A stretch of 64,000 nt of DNA from Batkoa obscura (taxonomy: Eukaryota > Entomophthoromycota > Entomophthoromycetes > Entomophthorales > Batkoaceae), in contig JASVEC010000007.1 in NCBI GenBank assembly GCA_030770535.1, forward strand, positions 310,001-374,000. The letters run 5' to 3'. The stretch's first letter is position 1; each line of letters starts with the position of its first letter. Shown here in pieces: positions 33,885-42,474 of the stretch. The translations under genes were made by a program, and so were the position numbers. The notes below the pieces were generated by a model. That model was not told the DNA's origin. It saw only the letters and a program-made list of their open reading frames with translations, and ran no database searches.

Positions 33885-34758
33885 AAGTAAAATTGAATTT
33901 GTGGTTGTCAATCTTTTTTTATTGTATGCTTTTGATTTAGAGTTTTTGTTTTAACAATGCAGATATTTTTTTATTTAGTATGCCTTTTAATATATCTACT
34001 TTAATAACTTTATTTTATAAAGTAATCGTTGGCCATTTTATCAGTTAAATTTAGTAACAGAGTTTCAACTTTTTAAAGTTATGAATTGATTAATAAATTG
34101 ATACTTGTTATGAAAAAATAAAAATTTGCTAGGACTTAATTTTATCACTGTTAAGGCTAAATTAAATATTATCAAAGGATTTTAAGATAATTTTTTGGTC
34201 TATTAATGATAATATTTATGTATATATGGATTAGTCTATTGTAAGAGCCAAACTATCTAGTGATTTATTAAAAAAATTCAAACAGACTAAAGAATATAGC
34301 TTGAGGATCAACTGAATAGAGCTTTTCTGCTATTATGACTTCGGCCTAAGCAAACTTTGATGAACTCAAACTCTTTAGTCTGTACTATTTTTCATTTAAT
34401 GAAGAATGAATAAAATTAAGAATCAGGACTCTTTAGAAAAATATATTTTTGTTCAGACTCTACATAGCCCAGAAGATCAAAATTCAGAAACAAATAAGGA
34501 ATTTAAGTATCTTTAGATTGAGAGTTTAATCTTTTCCCAGTTTTTTACTAATATACTAGTCCAATTTTTTTGATTTCAACGAGTATCAACGCATCAAAAG
34601 ATAATGGTAGTTCTGATAATAAACAATAGCCTTACAATACATTCCGTTAGTGTTTAGAATTTAATACTTTAAAATAATAGAAATAATAGCTATGACTCTT
34701 TTTGATATTTAAAAAATAACTATAATCAATATAAATATTTTATTGAAACAAATCGTAT
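33885..34758. other. Gene-free stretch
   Basis: AT-rich; no gene recognised. An inverted repeat ACAGACTAAAG / CTTTAGTCTGT occurs about 80 bp apart (34284-34382), and nothing else stands out. Confidence 0.4.
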
Positions 34759-34926
34759 TTAATAATAAGGAGGAATAGTAGCACAAGTTCCCTGTACAAT
34801 TTTAGTAACATAAGCAGTGGCAGTACTAGTGACAATCTTTGTAACATCTTTGCAGGTATTTCCAGAATCATAGCCTTGCGAAAGAGCAGAGGCAAAAAAC
34901 AGTACAACAATAGCTAAACACTTCAT
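34759..34926 (-). CDS. SSP-S: small secreted protein, one repeat unit
   Basis: Single-exon gene for 55 residues: signal peptide MKCLAIVVLFFASALS, the segment QGYDSGNT, then Cys, DVTKIVTSTATAYVTKIVQG and the end CATIPPYY. It is a diverged paralogue of the 59-residue SSP-S at 1659. The YGYGKR segment is missing, so there is no Lys-Arg before the Cys. It is head-to-head with a dead SSP-L copy (35560-35834). Too short for default gene finding, but family conservation supports it. Confidence 0.75.
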   Translation of the reverse strand: MKCLAIVVLFFASALSQGYDSGNTCKDVTKIVTSTATAYVTKIVQGTCATIPPYY

Positions 34927-35559
34927 TTTGATTTTGGTGATTCGATTTTAATTTTTTATAACCTCAATCCTCCAAGTTACTAATTTATATAGACTTTGAA
35001 CGCCAAGTCACTATCTAAAAAAATGATTATGGATCTTAAGCCTTTGTTTGAAACGAGGACTAGTTTTATGTTTTATTTTGAAGTAGTGACAAGGTGAAAT
35101 AATTGGTTTTATCAATACACTTAAAGCAGCTTTCCAGAATACTATCACCCTTCCTTATTTTTTAAAGCACTGATGCCATTATTTTTTTACAAAATATTAC
35201 CACTTTTTAGCAAAGTTTTAGTAGTTTATTTTAAATTCACTTATATCTTATTTTATTAGAAATTGAAACCATTATAATCAATGCCATAAGAGGATGTGAC
35301 GGCTTTTTAAAAAGTTAAAACTAGAAAGTAGAGATTTGGTTAGAAAATAAGTTTAAGCAATTTTAGTAATTAAACCAATGGTGACATTATTTGAACGAAA
35401 TGATAGCTATATGGCATAAAATATCTATAAGGTATTTCATTGATGTTTCTTTCAATTGTAAAAATAAATTTTTTAAAGGTGTATATTTATATCAAATATT
35501 TATTTTAAAACTAATCCTTTTCTGGCTATCGAATGGGGTATAGTGATGTCTATTTCTGT
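34927..35559. promoter_or_regulatory. Bidirectional SSP promoter region C
   Basis: 633 bp between SSP-S and the SSP-L pseudogene. It contains the conserved TAAGCCTTTGTTT at 35037-35049, TTTTAGTAGTTTATTT near 35216-35231, and a TATATAAA-like box on the minus strand near 34985-34992. The SSP-L side has no clear TATAAAAGGG, consistent with decay. Confidence 0.5.
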
Positions 35560-35834
35560 ATGATAAAATAAAAAAATCGAATTATTATTTGATAAAATCG
35601 TAATCTTTCTCTAACCTGTTAAGGCTACATATCAAACCAGCTATGGTTATCGGGGTGACATTATGTGTAACCCAAAAACAGATATAAAGACTCCAAAGTA
35701 AACATCAACTAAAAGTGCAACAGTAATCAGAAGCTTAATAAACTGTCCTAAGCCTTGGGATTCTAAACCTATTACCTCCATTAAGGTTATTATTTTTATT
35801 GGTATTAATACTGTTACCGTCAACCTTATTTTAA
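35560..35834 (+). pseudogene. SSP-L pseudogene
   Basis: Diverged copy of the SSP-L gene at 37817-38233. ATGATAAAAT replaces ATGATTAAA, then comes GCTACATATCAAACCAGCTATGG, then TGTAACCCAAAAACAG, ending near ACCTTATTTTAA. Stops and frameshifts have broken it, while its divergent partner SSP-S (34759-34926) remains open. Confidence 0.75.
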
Positions 35835-35881
35835 ACGCTTATTTGTTTTAGAGTTTAATTTAAATATATTTTCGGAATTTA

Positions 35882-36017
35882 CTAGTGTGGATTTGATGAA
35901 GTAAGTCAGTGAAGGCGCAAAAAATTTGCCCAATCACTACTTACAACGAACAATTATTAGTAATTGAGTAAATTTTCCCCGCCTTCACACTGGCTCATTT
36001 CATCAAATCCACACTAG
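35882..36017. mobile_element. MITE of a second family, TA target site
   Basis: A 136-bp element with terminal inverted repeats starting CTAGTGTGGATTTGATGAA and continuing, less perfectly, to about 38 bp. It is flanked by TA on both sides (35880-35881 and 36018-36019). The paralogous sequence near 38295 lacks it (GAATTTATTAATAG) and so serves as the empty site. The TA duplication fits Tc1/mariner-type mobilisation. Confidence 0.8.
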
Positions 36018-36019
36018 TA

Positions 36020-36373
36020 ATTTTTAGTTAAGTAGCCCAAGTTTTTTTGATCACTATTAGAGCATAGAATAAAAAATGTTCTATTTGCTTAGAACTGTAC
36101 AAGAATAACACCTTATAATTACAATAAAAAGAACCAAATATACAACATACTATGAGACAATGTTATTACAGAAGAATTACCATTGATGAATTAAGTATTT
36201 TTGACTCCTATCATAAAGATTGAAAAAGATTCATATTGTCCAAGTTGAGACAAAAAATTAATATATACTATTTAACTCATAACCAAATAACAGCAATAAA
36301 AGCCTGGCTAGCTCAATCGGCAGAGCGTGTGACTCTTAATCACAAGGTTGCGGGTTCGACCCCCGCGTTGGGC
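36020..36373 (+). repeat. Segmental duplication, unit 1 (SSP-L 3' flank to tRNA-Lys)
   Basis: From the SSP-L 3' flank (GTAGCCCAAG, TTTTTTGATCACTATTAG) through AAAAAGAACCAAATATACAA to the tRNA-Lys. This stretch is repeated with moderate divergence at about 38320-38500 and 39640-39791. In the second copy the two halves are separated by a transposon relic. Confidence 0.75.
36302..36373 (+). tRNA. tRNA-Lys(CTT)
   Basis: Same 72-nt sequence as at 7196-7267, on the plus strand: GCCTGGC acceptor, CTT anticodon in ACTCTTAATC, T-arm GCGGGTTCGACCCCCGC. The upstream flank (ACTATTTAACTCATAACCA) matches that of the copy at 39720. Confidence 0.95.
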
Positions 36374-37054
36374 TTTAATGTCTATTTATTATTTAAGTTA
36401 ATAGTCTATTGTTTTATATTTATAGTTTGTTTTTGTATCTTTAATTTATTTTAAATAAACACAAATGATTTTATATTGAAAAGTTGATGGCTTTCTTAAA
36501 TCTAATATAAGCTCCCGAACGCTTTATTGTATAAAAGATGATTGATTTTATAGAAAAAATAGCTAACTATAATAGTTTACATTAAATGTTTTTCATTGAA
36601 GATAAAAAAATCAAGCTACGAAACTGTATCAATCATTATATTTATATTAATTCATATTATAGTTGTATATCAAAGCTTTATATGACCTTACTTTATTTTG
36701 TAATGTAAATCTAAAGGCACAGCTGAAACTATAAATGAACTTTGCTACTTTAACTTGCGTAAAATTTTAATTTGTATGGCTGGTTTAAAAACTAAACAGA
36801 CTTTGACATTTTGTTAATATTATTCTTAATTTTTAGTTATTGTAATAGGTTATAGCTATGGAAAATCCCAAAATACAATAGGTCACAACACATTTATTAA
36901 AAATTATAGTAATGAGTAATGAATTTATAAACTCCCCATTGGATTTTTAAATTTTAATGTTTATGATAAGTATAAGATAGTTGCTAAAGGTATTCATAAT
37001 TTTTTAAAGCAACAACTATAGTCAATATGAATATTTTATTAAAACGGATTGCAT
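36374..37054. other. Gene-free stretch
   Basis: AT-rich; no gene or repeat recognised apart from the 3' flank of SSP-S near 37000-37054, which resembles 34680-34758. Confidence 0.4.
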
Positions 37055-37222
37055 TTAATAGTAAGGGGCGATAGTGGGACAAGTTCCCTGTACGGTTTTA
37101 GTAACATAAGCGGTAGCAGTACTGGTAACAACTTTAGTGATATCTTTGCAACTATCTCCAGAGCCATAAGCTTGAGCAAAAGTAGAGGCAGCAAATAATA
37201 TAATAACAGCTAAAAATCTCAT
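37055..37222 (-). CDS. SSP-S: small secreted protein, one repeat unit
   Basis: 55 residues: signal peptide MRFLAVIILFAASTFA, QAYGSGDS, Cys, then KDITKVVTSTATAYVTKTVQ and GTCPTIAPYY. It is closest to the 34759-34926 copy and, like it, lacks a Lys-Arg before the first Cys. It is divergent from the intact three-unit SSP-L at 37817. Confidence 0.8.
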   Translation of the reverse strand: MRFLAVIILFAASTFAQAYGSGDSCKDITKVVTSTATAYVTKTVQGTCPTIAPYY

Positions 37223-37816
37223 TTTAATTTCAATGGCTTGGTTTTGTTTTTTTAGTTATAATCCTCTACTATTCTCTCTTATATACACTTCAGATATGAA
37301 GGCAGTAGCTAAAAGGACCATTACGGATCCTAAGCCTTTGTTTAAAAGAGTAGTTATTTTTAAACTCATCATAAAGTGAAATATCATAATGAAATAAGTT
37401 CCTTAATACATTAAAGTATCTCTTAAGAATACTGTTGGTTTAAAGTAAGAAGTTTTAGTAGCTTAATTTAAATTTAATGTTTTTACCTTTTTGTTAGTAA
37501 CCAAAAGGTCATTCTAAAAATATCATTAAATGTGATGTTTAACTCAAAAGCTGTAATTATAAAATTACAAATTTAACTTTCAGAAATAAGAAACCTTAAC
37601 AATTTAAATTAGATAAATTCATGGATAGCTAAACAGTCCAACATTGCTATTCTTTTGATGTATCAATGAGGTAGTTTATTGCGATTGGTTTCAATTAAAA
37701 ATAGATCCCTTTAAAAGCCCACTTTTTTGTTTTCATCTATTTTTTAAAGCTAGTCTTTATCCAGCTATAAAAAGGGATGTAATGGAGCTCGGTCTTTTAT
37801 AACAAAAAAGACAAAA
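37223..37816. promoter_or_regulatory. Bidirectional SSP promoter region D
   Basis: 594 bp between the two starts. It holds TAAGCCTTTGTTT at 37331-37343, AGTTTTAGTAGCTTAATTT near 37451, and GCTATAAAAAGGGATG about 50 bp before the SSP-L ATG. It also has TTTAAAAGCCCA near 37711, also present as the reverse complement in regions A and B. Confidence 0.6.
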
Positions 37817-38233
37817 ATGATTAAATATTTATTATTTAGCTGGATGGTCCTCTTTTTCTTAGCTATTAACGCTACATATCAAAATGACTATGGTGGTGGC
37901 TACGATGGCGATAATAGCGGAGGCCATGGAGGTGGTGATGGCGGCGGTCATGGATGTAACCCAAAGACAGTTACTCAAACCTCGATTGTAGCTTTGACTT
38001 CAACTGCCACAATTACCAATAAACCAACCAATTGCCCCACTCCTTGTACTCCTAAGACTGTTACTTCTACTCAGGTTGTTACTTCCACTTCAACTATCAC
38101 AGTAACTAATAAACCAATCGATTGTCCAACTCCTTGTACTCCTAAAACTATTACCTCTACCCAAATTGTAACTTCAACTGGTACTAAGACTGTTACCATT
38201 AAACCTTCTTACTGTCCTACACCTTATTATTAA
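37817..38233 (+). CDS. SSP-L: secreted Cys/Thr-repeat protein, three units
   Basis: Single-exon gene for 138 residues. It has a signal peptide (1-19), then a Gly/His/Asp-rich linker (residues 22-46), and from Cys47 three repeat units. Each unit reads C-x-PKTVTxT then VVTST-x-T-x-T-x-KP, and ends CPTPC or, in the last, CPTPYY. The 97-residue paralogues have two units, so unit number varies between loci. Neighbouring units are similar in codons, which suits expansion by unequal exchange. The Gly/His linker could bind metals, but this is speculation. Secreted or wall-associated; function unknown. Confidence 0.85.
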   Translation: MIKYLLFSWMVLFFLAINATYQNDYGGGYDGDNSGGHGGGDGGGHGCNPKTVTQTSIVALTSTATITNKPTNCPTPCTPKTVTSTQVVTSTSTITVTNKPIDCPTPCTPKTITSTQIVTSTGTKTVTIKPSYCPTPYY

Positions 38234-38619
38234 AACCGGATTTAAGCTTTATTTTTAAATGCATACTTGTTTTAAAGTTCAATTTTAAATTTATTTTTAG
38301 AATTTATTAATAGATTTTAGTAGAGTAGCTCAAGTTTTTTGATCACTATTAGAACATAACATAAAAACATTTATTTATTTAGAATTATAAAGATAATGCC
38401 TTATAACTAAAACAAAAAGAACCAAATGTACAATCTACTACAAGACAATAATAATACTATAGAAGAACTGTCATTAAGGAATTAAGTATTTTTAATAACA
38501 TAGAGATGTTCGAATTAGTTTGAGGATTTAGTTAAAAATTCAAAGCTTTTCAATTTGTAAGTCCTTAGTGTATATGATTAGTTTAAATTCAAAAAGCTTA
38601 AAATAAAAACAAAGTAGAA

Positions 38620-39313
38620 TCTTTAAAAATTTCAATATAGTAAGGAAAAGCACACTATATAAACATTATAATTCATTTATATTAATCTTGACAATTGTTT
38701 ATAACAACCCAAATTTATAGAATTTTATAATAAAAGAAAAAATTAAAATCATTATGAATAATATTAAACTTAATTAATACATAAAATTAATGTTTTGAAA
38801 GAAACAAACAACAAAACCAATAAATAGCATTACTATCAATTGTAGCTTTAATATATATTTTTAAATATATATTAAGCAATTTTAAAAATCCAGCAAGAGA
38901 AACAGACCTGCTTAATATATGCGCCTATTATATAATTATAAAAAATTATTTGAAAATAAAATAAAATAAAATAAAATAAATACGGCAATAAGAAACAAAG
39001 CAGAGATAGAAGAATCTTTTGATAAAGAAAAAAAGGTATACAAATTCTATAAATTTTGTATTGATACTTAAATATGTATAATAGAACTATTAAAAAATTA
39101 AACAATAAGTTGTATAATAGCTCTAAATTTTAAATAAGTATAAAAGTAGATATAAAAACAAAGTCAGATTCAATAAATTTAAATCACTATAACAAACAAG
39201 CTATATAGTATTAGGTTTTGGTGTTCTATATTTAAAGGGTGATAAAACAATAGGCAAAGTTTATTTTGATTATTTATCTGGAATATCAAATCATGATTCA
39301 GCATATGGGGATG
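38620..39313 (+). mobile_element. Decayed DNA-transposon copy
   Basis: Matches the transposase gene at 43790-45493 in order: ATATAAACATTATAATTCATTTA (compare 43861), TTCAAAAATCCAGCAAG-like sequence (compare 44425), and GGTTTTGGTGTTCTATATTTAAA (compare 44740). It is missing about 340 bp in the middle, has many stops and short expansions (AAAAT repeats), and is cut off at 39313. It lies inside the second segmental copy of the SSP-tRNA block. Confidence 0.8.
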
Positions 39314-39622
39314 TTATAAAAAAATCTATTTAATAGATGTTTTAATTTTTTTATAAAAGAGTAATTTCAAAGCTAACTACTCCTTTTTACACAGTTGTTT
39401 ATTAAATTAGTAATATATTAATAATATAAATGTAGTATTAAAACATTTTTTTAATAGTAGATTCGTAATATTAGCTATAAAGTAGTCAACAATAAATGCT
39501 TAATGAAGTTTTATAGAAATATATGGGGATGTATTCTTTTGTTTAAAAATTTTGCTAATAATTTTTTTGCTCAAATAGTGCTTAAAAATGGAAAAAATAA
39601 TGAAATCAAAAAATATCCCATA
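39314..39622 (+). repeat. 309-bp inverted repeat, left arm
   Basis: Nearly identical to the reverse complement of 40190-40498. It contains sequence related to the 3' flank of the intact transposon (compare 45640-45770), followed by a MITE. Confidence 0.85.
39522..39622. mobile_element. MITE (TGGGGATGT family)
   Basis: TATGGGGATGTATTCTTTTG ... GCTCAAATAGTGCTTAAAAA ... AAATATCCCATA. It is part of the inverted-repeat arm. Confidence 0.75.
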
Positions 39623-39719
39623 GTATCATGTTTAAAAATCGTTACCTGCTAAAATCGAAGTAAGGCAAAAATTACTATTTATATATTATTTATCTCATAA
39701 TCAGATAAGAGCAACAAAA

Positions 39720-39791
39720 GCCTGGCTAGCTCAATCGGCAGAGCGTGTGACTCTTAATCACAAGGTTGCGGGTTCGACCCCCGCGTTGGGC
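39720..39791 (+). tRNA. tRNA-Lys(CTT)
   Basis: Third identical copy. It sits in the 567-bp centre of the inverted repeat 39314-39622 / 40190-40498. A T-run (GATTTTTTTG) follows about 20 bp downstream and could end Pol III transcription. Confidence 0.95.
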
Positions 39792-40186
39792 TTTAAGTGG
39801 CTGAGATTTTTTTGATACCATTATATTTACTTAAAAAACATACTATTTCATTTAGGCTTGAGAGTCTTATATTTTTGAAATAACTTTATAGTCTGACTAT
39901 AGCTAGTTTTGAACAACTATTAATTTTTCGAAAATATTGCCTCAATAGTCCAAAAATTTAATAAGGGGATATGTCTAAATTAGTTTCATTTTCTTATCCA
40001 ATTTTTAAATATCTTGTATTTTATATTTTCGCTTAGAATTATATAAAAATAATTTTTTTTATTAAAAAGCAAAGGTACCCAACATAGTTCCAAATTATTA
40101 AACTATAGTTTATATTGTAAGTTAAGCTGAATTTTACTAAATTTAACAAAGATTCTCAGCCTACCAAATTTTTTATTAATATAACG

Positions 40187-40290
40187 TATGGGGGGATGTT
40201 TTTTGATTTCATTATTTTTTCCATTTTTAAGCACTATTTGAGCAAAAAAATTATTAGCAAAATTTTTAAACAAAAGAATACATCCCCATA
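40187..40290. mobile_element. MITE (TGGGGATGT family)
   Basis: Inverted counterpart of the copy at 39522: TATGGGGGGATGTTTTTTG ... AAGCACTATTTGAGC ... ATACATCCCCATA. Confidence 0.8.
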
Positions 40291-40498
40291 TATTTCTATA
40301 AAACTTCATTAAGCATTTATTGTTGACTACTTTATAGCTAATATTACGAATCTACTATTAAAAAAATGTTTTAATACTACATTTATATTATTAATATATT
40401 ACTAATTTAATAAACAACTGTGTAAAAAGGAGTAGTTAGCTTTGAAATTACTCTTTTATAAAAAAATTAAAACATCTATTAAATAGATTTTTTTATAA
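40190..40498 (-). repeat. 309-bp inverted repeat, right arm
   Basis: Mirror of 39314-39622 (paired positions sum to 79812). Together the arms could form a long cruciform around the tRNA-Lys gene. Confidence 0.85.
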
Positions 40499-41308
40499 TA
40501 TTTAATAAAAAAATCAAAATTAGAATTAAGGTGTGGAATATCGCTTTGTCAGCTCTATGGTTGTAGCATAATAACCGTTTAAGTTGTTGTATTCTCAAGT
40601 TTAGAGACGATCAATCCCGCGCTCTTAGTTTAATTTGCTATGAGGATTTTTAGCTTTATCTTAGGTAATGTTATCTTCTCATCTTGATATTTGTACTTGT
40701 CAGGGTATAAAAAAGATTTTAGAACATAGTAACTCGAGGCTTTTTAACTGATTATTCCCCGATATCTTTCGCATTCAATAAAGCCACTAAATTTTCTTAA
40801 TAGTGTTTTACATAGATCTTACAGCAGTATTGTCTATTCTATTTGTCTTATATGGTCCGTAGCCTATTATGTGCTATTCTTAGTGATTCAAATCTATCTT
40901 AGTCAGATAAATTAAGACCTCCAGACTTACAGTGTAGTCAACCCGGCAATAACTATTTGACTCCAATTACTGAGTACCTGATTTCGCAAAGGACTTACAA
41001 GTTTAAAAACTTAAAATTTGAATTTCTAACTGGATTCTAAAACTAACTCGGAGATCCTCATGTAGCACTAAAATTCCAAAATGACTTATATCATTAAAGA
41101 AAATCTTGAAAGTTTTCTTTAATGATATAGATTGTTTTGGGATCGTATTTAAATATTATAAAATAAAATCAAAGCTATCATGAAACTTACCAAACTGAGA
41201 ACTTTATAAATTTCATATGTAATCCGAATAATATTTAATATATAATTTTGCAATAAACTCAACTTTTATTTAGCAATATTCAAAATGTCATTAAATTCTT
41301 TATTAGTA
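40499..41308. other. Less AT-rich island without genes, with a hairpin
   Basis: About 40530-41080 is visibly richer in G and C than its surroundings (for example CAATCCCGCGCTC) yet shows no open frame or recognisable family. At 41087-41129 there is a perfect hairpin: TATATCATTAAAGAAAA, nine bases, then its reverse complement. Confidence 0.4.
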
Positions 41309-41412
41309 TATGGGGATGTTTTTTTGGCTTCATTACTTTTTCGATTTTTTAAGCGCTATTTGGGTGGAAAGATTGTTAGCAAAATTCCTAAACGAAAAAA
41401 TATATCTCCATA
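41309..41412. mobile_element. MITE (TGGGGATGT family)
   Basis: TATGGGGATGTTTTTTTG ... AGCGCTATTTGGGTGGAAAG ... ATATATCTCCATA. It is followed by ATAATTAAAATTACCAA, as is the MITE at 5361-5480. Confidence 0.8.
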
Positions 41413-41439
41413 TATTTATTTTATTTAACGTTATAATTA

Positions 41440-41560
41440 AAATTACCAATTTTTTCGAAACATCTGAACTACTAGTGTATCCACTGCATCCGGTGCATTC
41501 AAACACTGCTCCGAGATTTCTTACTTTTGACTTTAGATGCCACTTTCGCTAAATACAGTA
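41440..41560 (+). repeat. Diverged relative of the palindrome arm
   Basis: AATTAAAATTACCAA, then GAAACATCTGAACTACTAGTG and GAGATTTCTTACTTTTGAC. It aligns with 5498-5600, that is, the left arm of the perfect palindrome plus its outer flank. Only one arm is present here. Confidence 0.65.
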
Positions 41561-41889
41561 AATAAAGATGACTGTTACCTTTTACATTTGTATTTTGCTA
41601 TACATTGTTATACATCATTCAATATAAATATAAAAAAATATTCAGTTAATCTTAGATCTTCAAAGGCTATTTCTAAACTTTGTATTTTTTAAAATTATTG
41701 TGCAAAGGGGTAGAATTGCTACAGTGATTTTTGTTAAAAAAAATTCCTTTTTGAGCACAAAAAATATTTCAAATTGCAATCAACAGTCTTTTCATTATTT
41801 TATATGAGAAAAGGAGATTATTTTAGAAACAACATTACAATGAAACTAATACTTGAGCTCAAAATCAAGAAAAATTGGAATAGTGTTTG

Positions 41890-42040
41890 GGTTTACTAAG
41901 TGGGTAGACTAGTGGGTCAAGTGCCTTATAAAATCTGATAGCACTAGGATTTCTTTTAGTAAAAAAGGTAAATATGATAGGCTAGAAATGGTTCGGTACT
42001 TATGGTGTGATGACAGCAGAGGTGTTTTTATATAAAATAG
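41890..42040 (-). pseudogene. Possible decayed SSP-S copy
   Basis: Plus-strand pieces TTTACTAAGTGGGTAGACTAG, GTGGGTCAAGTGCCT and TTATGGTGTGATGACAGCAG resemble, in order, the antisense of an SSP-S gene (compare 37055-37180). The match is weak and gapped. If real, it would put an old SSP copy beside GPCR 2. Confidence 0.3.
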
Positions 42041-42082
42041 AAGTAAAATGTTTAGGCTAAAGTCTACGGTAAATAAAGTTGA

Positions 42083-42186
42083 TATAGGAATGTATTTTTG
42101 TATTTAAGAATTTTACTAACAATCTTTCGACTTAAATAATGCTTAAAAGATGGAAAAAGTAATTAAGTCAAAAAAACATCCCCATA
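42083..42186. mobile_element. MITE (TGGGGATGT family)
   Basis: TATAGGAATGTATTTTTG ... TAAATAATGCTTAAAAG ... ACATCCCCATA. Confidence 0.75.
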
Positions 42187-42474
42187 TATTAAAAAAGCAG
42201 CCTACATATAGTGCTCTTGTTTTAGTAAAAAGTCCTTTTATTTCTTCATCCTTAAACAACCAAACTTTATTTTTCATTGAATTTATGATTGAAGCTTATC
42301 TAAATCAGAAATAGCTGAATCACTTTATTGTTATGGATAAGAAACAATAAAGCTAAAATAACAAATCCGCTAATTCCCAACCATGACTAAAAGCTAGTTT
42401 TAGGTAACTAAATTGAAACTATAAATTAATAATAAAAAAGTCTATCTTAATGTGTTTTTATTCTCTTTTCAAAC

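Noticed and set aside
41310-41552. 80-residue open frame
   Set aside because: It spans a MITE and the palindrome-arm relative; no protein conservation is expected.
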